Shown: piece by piece, positions 6,601-12,403 of the stretch | How the letters are laid out: every line of letters starts with the position of its first letter | How positions within the stretch are numbered: the stretch's first letter is position 1 | Assembly (NCBI GenBank): GCA_040880365.1 | Contig: JBBDIO010000259.1 | Location: 1-12,403, forward strand | Length of the DNA: 12,403 nt | Origin: JBBDIO01 sp040880365 | GTDB lineage: Bacteria; Chloroflexota; Anaerolineae; Caldilineales; Caldilineaceae | Direction of reading: 5' to 3' | The notes under the pieces: model-generated | Seen by the model: only the letters and a program-made list of their open reading frames with translations | Told to the model about the DNA's origin: nothing | Database searches by the model: none | Translations under genes and position numbers: made by a program

Positions 6601-7047
6601 CTAGTTGCCAAAGAGGCGACCGAGCAGCCCTTTCTTTTTGGGCGGCGGGGGCGGCGGATCGATTTCCAGCACGGGTTCTTCTTCATCCGCCGCGGCACTC
6701 TGACTGTCGGCATCATCGGTGTCGGGGATAATGCCCAATTCCCGTTTCAACTCCTCAGTCATGGCGTCGGGCGTCCACATGGGTTCCCAGACAATGCGCA
6801 CATCCACACTGCGCGCGCCTTTTGCGGCCAGTGTATTTTCCACGTTCTCGATAATCTGCGGTCCCATAGGGCAATGGGGCGTGGTGAGGGTCATCTTGAC
6901 GGTGACATCCTGTTCGGGCGTCACCTCCACATCATAGACCAGCCCCAGGTCGATGATGTTCTGATAGATTTCGGGATCGATGACTGCCTTCAGATACTCC
7001 CAACATTGGGCGGCGGTCAGCGTGCCGGTGTTCAGTGTTTCGGTCAT
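6601..7047 (-). CDS. MIP18/DUF59-family metal-sulfur cluster assembly factor (SufT/PaaD-like) with proline-rich, amphipathic C-terminal tail
   Basis: Residues about 10-105 carry the MIP18 (DUF59) domain: the family signature DPEIYQNIIDLGLVYDV (24-40), TTPHCPMG with the conserved cysteine C59, and WEPMWTPDAMTEELKRELG (87-105). Members assist maturation or repair of Fe-S proteins (SufT, PaaD, Cia2/MIP18). The remaining 43 residues are unusual: an acidic linker (DTDDADSQSAAADEEEP), six prolines in a row (131-136), KKK, then GLLGRLFGN, which could form a short membrane-touching amphipathic helix. ATG at 7047 has AAGGA about eight bases upstream. It lies 81 bases after the epimerase gene. The neighbouring acyl-CoA genes suggest a metabolic rather than photosynthetic role, but the client protein is unknown. 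Confidence 0.9.
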   Translation of the reverse strand: MTETLNTGTLTAAQCWEYLKAVIDPEIYQNIIDLGLVYDVEVTPEQDVTVKMTLTTPHCPMGPQIIENVENTLAAKGARSVDVRIVWEPMWTPDAMTEELKRELGIIPDTDDADSQSAAADEEEPVLEIDPPPPPPKKKGLLGRLFGN

Positions 7048-7128
7048 CAGGTTTTCCTTGAATTTTCCCCCAGGCTGCCTTCAGATTGTCTTTTCCAAAG
7101 TACAAACCTGGCGCCTGTGTGCGGGCTT

Positions 7129-7551
7129 TCAGGCGTGACGGGCCAATAGTTCAATAAGTACACCGTGGGCGGCTTTGGGGTGGAGAAAGGCGATTTCGCC
7201 GTGCGCACCCTGGCGCGGTTTTTGGTCGATGAGACGCAGCCCCTGTTGCTGGAGCGCGGCCAGCGTGCCCGGCAGATCGTCTACCACATAGCAGATGTGA
7301 TGCACGCCTTCGCCCCGATTGTGCAGAAAGCGCGCAGTGCCGCTTGTGGGATCGGTGGAGGCAATCAGTTCGATGCTGCTATCACCGCTTTGCATGAAGG
7401 CGGCGATGATGTGCTGATCGGGGATGGGCAGGCGTGCTGTTTCGCGAAAGCCCAGAAGCCTATAGGTCTGCACCGCGGCGTCCAGGTCTTCGACCACGAT
7501 GCCTACATGGTCAATTTTTTGCAGAAGCTCTTTTTGCAGCAGATCGGACAT
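7129..7551 (-). CDS. mce: Methylmalonyl-CoA epimerase
   Basis: A 140-residue glyoxalase/VOC-fold protein that interconverts (2S)- and (2R)-methylmalonyl-CoA in the cytoplasm. Two beta-alpha-beta-beta-beta halves are visible: KIDHVGIVVEDLDAAVQTY and GVHHICYVVDDLPGTLAAL. Metal-binding positions of the family are matched by H15 (in IDHVGI), E61 (in SSIELI; Gln in the Propionibacterium enzyme), the H84-H85 pair, and E134 (in LIELL); QGAHGEIAFLHPK is the typical substrate-loop region. I choose ATG 7551, which follows the mutase stop by two bases, over an in-frame TTG at 7563 that would overlap the mutase. The tight coupling to the mutase, which uses the (2R) epimer, supports the call. A 6-bp hairpin (7112-7117 with 7130-7135) overlaps the stop codon but has only a weak T-stretch. 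Confidence 0.95.
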   Translation of the reverse strand: MSDLLQKELLQKIDHVGIVVEDLDAAVQTYRLLGFRETARLPIPDQHIIAAFMQSGDSSIELIASTDPTSGTARFLHNRGEGVHHICYVVDDLPGTLAALQQQGLRLIDQKPRQGAHGEIAFLHPKAAHGVLIELLARHA

Positions 7552-7553
7552 GG

Positions 7554-9314
7554 CTAGATCCAACTTTCGGGCGCATATTCGCCAAAGACTGTGCGCAGGG
7601 TATCACAGATTTCGCCCAGCGTCGCGTAGGCTTCCACCGCTTCGACAAAGAGGGGCATGAGGGGCGCATCGGGGGTGCGGGCGCTGGCTTCGATGCGCTG
7701 CAAGATGGCATGTACCCGGTCGTTGTCGCGGGTGGCGCGCAGCTGGGCCAACCCATCGACCTGGGCGCGGCGCACGCTTTCGTCCACGCGCAGCAATTCG
7801 CCCATAGGCGGGGCGTCGGTGCGAAAGCGGTTGACGCCCACGACAACCTGCGTATCGGATTCGATGGCGCGTTGGGCGGTATAGGCGGATTCCTGAATCT
7901 CGCGCTGGATGAAGCCCGCTTCCACGGCGCGCAGTGCGCCGCCCAGCTCGTCGATGCGCTGTAGATAGGCCGCGGCCTGCGCTTCAATCTGGTCGGTGAG
8001 CCATTCTACGGCATAGGCCCCGCCCAGGGGGTCTACCGTGTCGGCGACACCGCTTTCGTGGGCGATGATCTGCTGGGTGCGCAGGGCGACTTCCACCGAT
8101 TGCTCGGTGGGCAGGGCCAGCGCTTCATCCTTGCCGTTGGTGTGCAGGCTCTGCGCGCCGCCCAGAATCGCGGCCAGCGCCTGGATGGTCACCCGGATCA
8201 CATTGTTGTCGGGCTGTTGCGCGGTGAGCGTGCTGCCGCCGGTTTGGGCGTGAAAGCGCAGCCGCATACTTTCCGGCTCCTGGGCGTGAAAACGGTCGCG
8301 CATGATTTTGGCCCAGAGCCGGCGCGCGGCGCGGAATTTGGCGACTTCTTCCAGAAAATTGTTGTGCGCGTTGAAAAAGAAGCTCAGCTGGCGGGCAAAT
8401 GCGTCCACATCCTGCCCCGCGGCCAATGCCTGTTCCACATAGGCCATGCCGTTGGCGAGGGTAAACGCGACTTCCTGCACCGCGGTGCTGCCCGCTTCGC
8501 GGATGTGATAGCCGCTGATGGAAATGGTGTTCCACTTGGGCACTTCGGCCGCGCAATAGCGGAAGATATCCGTAATCAGGCGCATGGATGGCGCAGGCGG
8601 GAAGATGTAGGTGCCGCGTGCGATATATTCTTTGAGGATGTCGTTTTGCACGGTGCCGCGCAACTGGTGGACGGGCACGCCCTGCTGTTTGGCAACGGCG
8701 ATCACCATCGCCAGCAAAATGGCCGCGGGCGCGTTGATGGTCATGCTGATACTGACTTTGTCCAGGGGGATGCCGTCGAGCAGGGTTTCCATATCGCGCA
8801 GGCTGCTGATGGCAACGCCTACTTTGCCGACTTCGCCCTCGGCAAAATCGTGGTCGGCGTCATAGCCGATTTGGGTGGGCAGATCGAACGCGACCGAAAG
8901 CCCGGTTTGTCCGCGTTCGATGAGATATTTATAGCGGTTGTTGCTCTCTTGCGCCGTGCCAAATCCGGCATATTGGCGCATGGTCCAGAAACGTCCCCGA
9001 TACATATTGGGCTGCACGCCGCGCGTAAAGGGAAATTCGCCGGGGAAGCCCAGCTGGGTCAGATAGTGCCCGGTGACATCTGCGTTCCCATCTTCGGTAT
9101 CGTATTCGGTCCCATATGCGACACTGGCGGCGCTGTCTGCGCTGTCGTCGCCTACCAGATCATCGGGCGTGTAGAGGGGCGCGAGTTTGATGCGGTCGCT
9201 GCTGGTGGCAAAGCCGGGCTTGCGTTCGGGAAAGCGTTGGGTCAGGGGATCCAATAGCTCGGCTTTCCACTTCTGTTTCAGGTCGGTCAGTTTGTTGCGT
9301 GTGCGTTGAACCAT
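7554..9314 (-). CDS. Methylmalonyl-CoA mutase, large (alpha/catalytic) subunit, no B12-binding domain
   Basis: A 586-residue protein comprising the substrate-binding TIM-barrel half of B12-dependent acyl-CoA mutases, which rearranges (2R)-methylmalonyl-CoA to succinyl-CoA. It stops at FGEYAPESW and lacks the DxHxxG cobalamin domain, so a separate small subunit must supply B12; none is in the window. The residues that separate methylmalonyl-CoA mutase from isobutyryl- and 2-hydroxyisobutyryl-CoA mutases are the methylmalonyl type: Y115 (RQYAGFGTA), Q223 (TVQNDILKE), R233 and H270 (SGYH), with spacing identical to Y89/Q197/R207/H244 of the Propionibacterium enzyme. FPFTRGVQPNMYRGRFWTMRQ and the NNFLEEVAKFRAARRLWA and TGGSTLTAQQPDNN blocks are also typical. 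ATG at 9314 overlaps the recR stop by one base (TAATG), with GGAG nine bases upstream, suggesting translational coupling. The epimerase follows at once. Confidence 0.97.
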   Translation of the reverse strand: MVQRTRNKLTDLKQKWKAELLDPLTQRFPERKPGFATSSDRIKLAPLYTPDDLVGDDSADSAASVAYGTEYDTEDGNADVTGHYLTQLGFPGEFPFTRGVQPNMYRGRFWTMRQYAGFGTAQESNNRYKYLIERGQTGLSVAFDLPTQIGYDADHDFAEGEVGKVGVAISSLRDMETLLDGIPLDKVSISMTINAPAAILLAMVIAVAKQQGVPVHQLRGTVQNDILKEYIARGTYIFPPAPSMRLITDIFRYCAAEVPKWNTISISGYHIREAGSTAVQEVAFTLANGMAYVEQALAAGQDVDAFARQLSFFFNAHNNFLEEVAKFRAARRLWAKIMRDRFHAQEPESMRLRFHAQTGGSTLTAQQPDNNVIRVTIQALAAILGGAQSLHTNGKDEALALPTEQSVEVALRTQQIIAHESGVADTVDPLGGAYAVEWLTDQIEAQAAAYLQRIDELGGALRAVEAGFIQREIQESAYTAQRAIESDTQVVVGVNRFRTDAPPMGELLRVDESVRRAQVDGLAQLRATRDNDRVHAILQRIEASARTPDAPLMPLFVEAVEAYATLGEICDTLRTVFGEYAPESWI

Positions 9315-9979
9315 TACATGTCACTCCGACCGGCCAGGGCGCGCCCCAGGGTCACTTCGTCGGCATATTCCAGATCGCCGCCCATAGGCAGCCCGCGCGC
9401 CAGGCGCGTGACGCGGATGCCCAGCGGTTTGACCAGGCGCGAGATATACATGGCGGTGGCTTCGCCTTCCAGATTGGGATTGGTCGCCAGCAACACCTCG
9501 CGTACAGGTGTGCGCACGGGCGTGCCTACGCCGATATCTGGGCCGGGATCTTCGCTGGAACCGGCAGGCGCGTTGCCGCGCTCGATGCGTTTGAGCAATT
9601 CGCCGATTTTTAGATCGTCGGGGCCAATGCCTTCCACGGGCGAGATGGCGCCGTGGAGCACATGATAGACGCCCATAAATTCCCGCGTGCGTTCAATGGC
9701 CTGCACATCCAGCGGCTCTTCGACCAGGCAGATGAGACCGTGGTCGCGCTGTTGATTGGTGCAGACCGGGCACGGGTCCTGATCGGCGATATTGAAACAG
9801 ATGCTGCAAAAAACCGTGTTGGCCTTCATTTCCTCCAGCGCTTTGGCAAGGTTGAGCGCAATGTTTTCGTCGCTGCGCAAGAGGAAATAGGCCAGGCGGC
9901 TGGCGGTCTTGGGACCGATGCCGGGAAGCTGACAAAAGGCTTCGATCAATTTGCTGACAGGCTCCGCCAGTGTCTGCAT
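9314..9979 (-). CDS. recR: Recombination mediator protein RecR
   Basis: RecR loads RecA at gaps together with RecF/RecO. Domains in order: helix-hairpin-helix with LPGIGPKTASRLA (18-30), a C4 zinc finger C58-x2-C61-x8-C70-x2-C73, a Toprim domain with ICLVEEPLDVQAIERT and YHVLHGAISPVEGIGPDDL, and a C-terminal TRLARGLPMGGDLEYADEVTLGRAL segment. At 221 residues it is about 20 longer than the usual roughly 200. The extra length is a Gly/Pro-rich insert at about 134-158 (GNAPAGSSEDPGPDIGVGTP) inside the Toprim domain, just before VREVLLATNP. It lies 10 bases after ybaB, the widely conserved bacterial order, without a clear SD, and its stop overlaps the mutase start. Confidence 0.97.
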   Translation of the reverse strand: MQTLAEPVSKLIEAFCQLPGIGPKTASRLAYFLLRSDENIALNLAKALEEMKANTVFCSICFNIADQDPCPVCTNQQRDHGLICLVEEPLDVQAIERTREFMGVYHVLHGAISPVEGIGPDDLKIGELLKRIERGNAPAGSSEDPGPDIGVGTPVRTPVREVLLATNPNLEGEATAMYISRLVKPLGIRVTRLARGLPMGGDLEYADEVTLGRALAGRSDM

Positions 9980-9989
9980 AGGGCGTGGC

Positions 9990-10397
9990 CTAGAGACCTA
10001 GTCCGGGCGGCAAGCCCAATCCACCCGTGAGACCGCCCATGCGCTCTTCCTGGAGTTCCTGAATCTTCTGATAGGATTCGTTGACCGCGGCCATGATGAG
10101 ATCCTGCAACATCTCTACATCTTCGGGGTCTACGGCCTGGGGATCGATGGTGATAGACTTCAACACCTGTCCGCCGGTCATAACCACCGTGACCATGCCG
10201 CCGCCCGATGTGACGGTGATTTCTTCTTCTTCCAGCGTGGCCTGGGCTTCTTCCATCTCGGCTTGCAGCTTCTGGACCTGGGACATGAGTCCACCCATAC
10301 CGCCGCCGGGCAGGCCGCCACCGCCCCCGAAACCACCGCCCCCAAAGCCACCCCCGCCGCTGCGAGGCTTCTTGCTACCAGATTTTCGTTTTGCCAT
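9990..10397 (-). CDS. YbaB/EbfC-family nucleoid-associated DNA-binding protein with Gly-rich N-terminal extension
   Basis: The core (about 37-118: GLMSQVQKLQAEMEEAQATLEEEE, then VTSGGGMVTVVMTGGQVLKSITIDPQAV, then LQDLIMAAVNESYQKIQE) matches the dimeric YbaB/EbfC fold, which binds DNA and usually sits between dnaX and recR, exactly as here. The first 36 residues are unusual: a basic start (AKRKSGSKKPRS) followed by GGGGF repeats with almost only Gly, Phe, Leu and Pro. The C-terminus is also Gly/Leu-rich (GGLTGGLGLPPGLGL). ATG at 10397 has a strong AAGGAG eight bases upstream. A 99-base gap with a tandem repeat separates it from dnaX. The tails probably add flexible nucleic-acid contacts (inference). 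Confidence 0.93.
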   Translation of the reverse strand: MAKRKSGSKKPRSGGGGFGGGGFGGGGGLPGGGMGGLMSQVQKLQAEMEEAQATLEEEEITVTSGGGMVTVVMTGGQVLKSITIDPQAVDPEDVEMLQDLIMAAVNESYQKIQELQEERMGGLTGGLGLPPGLGL

Positions 10398-10447
10398 GTC
10401 TATGTCTCCTTATTTGAAAGTTTGTTTCTCGGTGTGGCGCGCAATAT

Positions 10448-10511
10448 TTTATTTCACTACTTTTATATGCCACCACTTCTTTATTCCACTACTTCTTTAT
10501 TCCACTACTTC
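10448..10511. repeat. Four 16-bp tandem repeats spanning the dnaX stop codon
   Basis: The plus strand reads TTTATTTCACTACTTT (10448-10463), TATATGCCACCACTTC (10464-10479), TTTATTCCACTACTTC (10480-10495) and TTTATTCCACTACTTC (10496-10511). The last two copies are identical; the others differ from them at two and three positions. The right-most copy encodes the last residues and the TAA of dnaX, so the array grew from the 3' end of the gene into the spacer before ybaB. It is AT-rich in GC-rich surroundings. Confidence 0.9.
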
Positions 10512-12239
10512 GGCGCCCAATTCGTTGACCGCGTAGTCGATGAGCGAAGCGGTTTCGTCGCCGCCGGCACCGCTCACATCGCGGGTGTTGAACAGGCGGG
10601 CCGTTTCGCCCATCTGACATTCGATGGTTACTGGACGCCCCAACAGGTCCGACAGAATTTGCGCCACCTGTTTAGATATTTCGGGCTTGGCGACCATATC
10701 GCGCGAAAATTCGTTGTTGCCAAATGCCAGCGCCACGCTTTGGGTCGAGACGGCACTGGCGCGCACCGAATTGATCGCGGCGCGCACATTGTTGCCGCAA
10801 CGGTCGCGCACCATATCCAGAAAACGTTTCCACTGCACGCGAAGTTTCTCTGCGCCTTCATGATCCAGCTGGGCCGGTTCACCGGCGGCTGAGGATTCCT
10901 GTGCCGTGGATTCCTGTGCCGTGGATTTCTGTGCCGTGGTTTCTTGCGCCGTAGTTTCTTGTGCGGTGGATTCCTCTTGGGCAGGCGTGGCGTTCTGGGC
11001 CGTGTCCGGGGCTGCGCCCTCTGCCGGGGCCTGGGATGGGGCGCCAGTTTGTGGCGGGGCCTGGATTGCCGTGGGAGATTGCGCTGGCGCGCTGGCGTTG
11101 GCGGTAGCGCTAGGTTGGGTCTGGACAGGCGCGCCGGCGTTCACGCTGACAGCGGCGGGACCCTGGGCGGCTTCGATCAACGCCAGTTCCAGCGGCAATT
11201 GGGGCTGATAGCCGCCTTTGAGTTCGGCGGCGGCCTCGCTGAACCGTTTGATGGCGTGGAGTGTTTTGGCCGGTTCCAGCCCGCGCGCCTGTTCTTCCAT
11301 GCGGCGCACCGTATCGGCGGGAATATCGACCAGCAATTTGGCATCCTGGGCCATCTGCAACATGAGCACGCCGCGCAGATGTTCGACCAGCTGGCTGCAA
11401 AATTCGTTGAGACTGGAGCCATCGCTCACTAGCCGTTGCACCAAACCGAGTCCGCGCGCAATATCGCCAGTGGCGACCACATCTACAAAGTCGTTGACGA
11501 CCTGCGCGCTGACCCCGCCCAGCACCTGTTGCACCTGTGCCAGTGAAATCTCGTCGGTGCCATAGCTAAACATCTGATCCAAGAGACTGATGGCATCGCG
11601 CATACAGCCTTGTGCGCTGCGGGCAATCGCGAGCAGGGCTTCTTCTTCGGCCTTGAATTTCTCTTCGTCCACAATTTCGCGCAGATGCGCTGCAATTTCC
11701 AGCGCAGGGATGCGACGAAAATCGAAGCGTTGGCAGCGGCTGAGGACGGTGGCCGGGATTTTGTGGGCTTCGGTGGTGGCGAGGATGAAACGCGCGTGGG
11801 GCGGCGGCTCTTCCAGCGTTTTGAGCAGCGCGTTAAACGCGTTCGTGCTCAACATGTGCACTTCGTCAATGATATAGATGCGATAGCGACCTTCGCTGGG
11901 CGAAAAGCCCACCCGGTCGCGCAGCTCGCGAATATCATCCACGCTGTTGTTGCTGGCGGCGTCGATCTCCACCAGGTCCAGCATTCTGCCTTCGCGGATG
12001 GCGACGCAGTTGGCACATTCATCACAGGGGCGGCTTTCTTCCGGCCCGATGCAGTTGAGCGCTTTTGCCAGGATGCGGGCGGTGCTGGTCTTGCCTGTGC
12101 CCCGCGGCCCGGCAAAAAGATAGGCGTGCGCGACGCGATCATCGCGCAACGCATTTTGCAATGTCTGGGTCACATGCGCCTGTCCCACGACCTCGCCAAA
12201 GGTCTGGCTGCGCCACTTGCGATAGAGTGCCTGGCTCAT
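10497..12239 (-). CDS. dnaX: DNA polymerase III subunit gamma/tau
   Basis: The AAA+ clamp-loader motor subunit of the replisome. Residues 1-180 hold the ATPase: QALYRKWRSQTFGEVVGQ, Walker A GPRGTGKT (44-51), a zinc module C63, C72-x2-C75-x2-C78, EIDAASNNSVDDIREL, Walker B IIDEVHML (123-130), LLKTLEEPPPHARFILATTE, and the SRC motif (167-169). Lid and collar domains continue to about 360. Then follows a Pro/Ala/Thr/Gln-rich disordered linker (about 361-455) with TAQE repeats, and a C-terminal globular part (about 463-545; AEKLRVQWKRFLDMV, SVALAFGNNEFSRDMV) resembling the C-terminal domain of non-proteobacterial DnaX. At 580 residues it is normal for a tau-type protein. I see no A-rich slippery heptamer like that of E. 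coli, so a short gamma form by frameshifting is not indicated. It heads the dnaX-ybaB-recR train. Confidence 0.97.
   Translation of the reverse strand: MSQALYRKWRSQTFGEVVGQAHVTQTLQNALRDDRVAHAYLFAGPRGTGKTSTARILAKALNCIGPEESRPCDECANCVAIREGRMLDLVEIDAASNNSVDDIRELRDRVGFSPSEGRYRIYIIDEVHMLSTNAFNALLKTLEEPPPHARFILATTEAHKIPATVLSRCQRFDFRRIPALEIAAHLREIVDEEKFKAEEEALLAIARSAQGCMRDAISLLDQMFSYGTDEISLAQVQQVLGGVSAQVVNDFVDVVATGDIARGLGLVQRLVSDGSSLNEFCSQLVEHLRGVLMLQMAQDAKLLVDIPADTVRRMEEQARGLEPAKTLHAIKRFSEAAAELKGGYQPQLPLELALIEAAQGPAAVSVNAGAPVQTQPSATANASAPAQSPTAIQAPPQTGAPSQAPAEGAAPDTAQNATPAQEESTAQETTAQETTAQKSTAQESTAQESSAAGEPAQLDHEGAEKLRVQWKRFLDMVRDRCGNNVRAAINSVRASAVSTQSVALAFGNNEFSRDMVAKPEISKQVAQILSDLLGRPVTIECQMGETARLFNTRDVSGAGGDETASLIDYAVNELGAEVVE
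10893..10967. repeat. In-frame 15-bp minisatellite (5 units) in the dnaX linker, coding for xTAQE repeats
   Basis: Plus-strand units GGATTCCTGTGCCGT (twice), GGATTTCTGTGCCGT, GGTTTCTTGCGCCGT and AGTTTCTTGTGCGGT follow without gaps; a partial sixth begins at 10968. On the coding strand each unit adds five residues of the type T-A-Q-[EK]-[ST] at about residues 425-449, in the flexible linker between the ATPase/collar and the C-terminal domain. Because the unit is a multiple of three, copy-number change keeps the frame. Confidence 0.9.
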
Positions 12240-12245
12240 GGAGCT

Positions 12246-12274
12246 AGTGTAGCATTATTGACCATGCCGGGCAA
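12246..12274 (-). promoter_or_regulatory. Candidate dnaX promoter abutting the start codon (leaderless-type)
   Basis: On the minus strand TTGCCC (12269-12274; four of six matches to TTGACA) is followed after exactly 17 bases by TACACT (12246-12251; four of six, with the conserved TAnnnT frame). The dnaX ATG begins six bases after the -10 hexamer, where a transcription start would be expected, and no Shine-Dalgarno sequence precedes the ATG. Together these suggest a leaderless or nearly leaderless message. Confidence 0.45.
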
Positions 12275-12319
12275 GTAATTGGCGATTTTACGACCATATG
12301 TGCTAGGGGGAAGGAGAAA

Positions 12320-12347
12320 GGATGAGGGATGAAGGATGAGGGATGAA
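12320..12347. repeat. Two perfect 14-bp direct repeats (heptamer-derived) upstream of dnaX
   Basis: GGATGAGGGATGAA occurs at 12320-12333 and again at 12334-12347, and each copy is itself two near-identical heptamers GGATGAG/GGATGAA. The purine-rich run continues to both sides (GGGGGAAGGAGAAA before, GGTAGGG after). I see no gene in 12275-12403. Confidence 0.85.
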
Positions 12348-12403
12348 GGTAGGGCAATCGCGAACCTTAAAAAATTTGAGTTGACAATTTGGTTGAAGGT
12401 TGT

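Noticed and set aside
7112..7135. Hairpin CGCCTG/CAGGCG at the end of the epimerase gene as terminator
   Set aside because: The stem is only six base pairs, overlaps the stop codon and has no proper T-run; it may at most attenuate.
8058..9257. 399-codon plus-strand open frame opposite the mutase
   Set aside because: Antisense shadow of a fully recognisable methylmalonyl-CoA mutase; long antisense frames are expected in GC-rich genes.
10497..12239. Programmed frameshift in dnaX giving a gamma form
   Set aside because: No A-rich slippery heptamer was found on the coding strand, and the frame is intact through the C-terminal domain.
12364..12402. Inverted AACCTT ... AAGGTT arms at the right edge
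   Set aside because: Arms of six bases about 27 bases apart at the window edge are too short to support a terminator or mobile-element end.

Overview
The window is most likely chromosomal DNA of a GC-rich bacterium, probably of the phylum Chloroflexota (Anaerolineae/Caldilineae-like). That placement is an inference from gene content: a dnaX-ybaB/ebfC-recR replication/repair cluster, a methylmalonyl-CoA mutase large subunit without its B12-binding domain next to the epimerase, and long PD40-repeat surface proteins. I cannot confirm it without a search. No rRNA, tRNA, IS element, integrase or CRISPR array is visible.

Right part (about 12274 down to 5933, all minus strand). One compact gene train reads dnaX, ybaB/ebfC, recR, methylmalonyl-CoA mutase large subunit, methylmalonyl-CoA epimerase, a MIP18/DUF59 (SufT/PaaD-like) metal-sulfur assembly factor, and a membrane-anchored Mrr-type nuclease-domain protein. 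Spacings are short (a 1-base TAATG overlap at recR/mutase, 2 bases at mutase/epimerase, 10-20 bases at two others; the longest are 99 and 81 bases), so most are probably co-transcribed. The order joins DNA replication and recombination with propionate/methylmalonyl-CoA metabolism and Fe-S protein maturation. The dnaX promoter appears to sit directly against the start codon, suggesting a leaderless message. Short tandem repeats lie in the dnaX linker (5 x 15 bp), across the dnaX stop codon (4 x 16 bp) and upstream of dnaX (2 x 14 bp).

Middle (about 4154-5932). This is a visibly AT-richer island (sampled 60-base lines are 42-45% G+C, against 70% in a sampled line of the Mrr gene). It holds an XRE-type regulator with a long helical C-terminal part on the minus strand. 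Divergently on the plus strand lie a 79-codon gene and two micro-ORFs of 41 and 31 codons, each behind a recognisable Shine-Dalgarno sequence and ending at a strong rho-independent terminator. A fourth SD-led 19-codon ORF lies past the terminator, right at the return to GC-rich DNA. I recognise no family for the small proteins. A regulator facing tiny peptide genes is the best candidate here for an undescribed system.

Left part (4153 down to the window edge, minus strand). A second likely operon reads glycerophosphodiester phosphodiesterase, a class-V (kynureninase/cysteine-desulfurase-like) PLP enzyme starting at GTG, and a membrane-anchored protein with seven PD40 propeller repeats plus a carboxypeptidase-regulatory-like domain. 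The last gene runs off the left edge.
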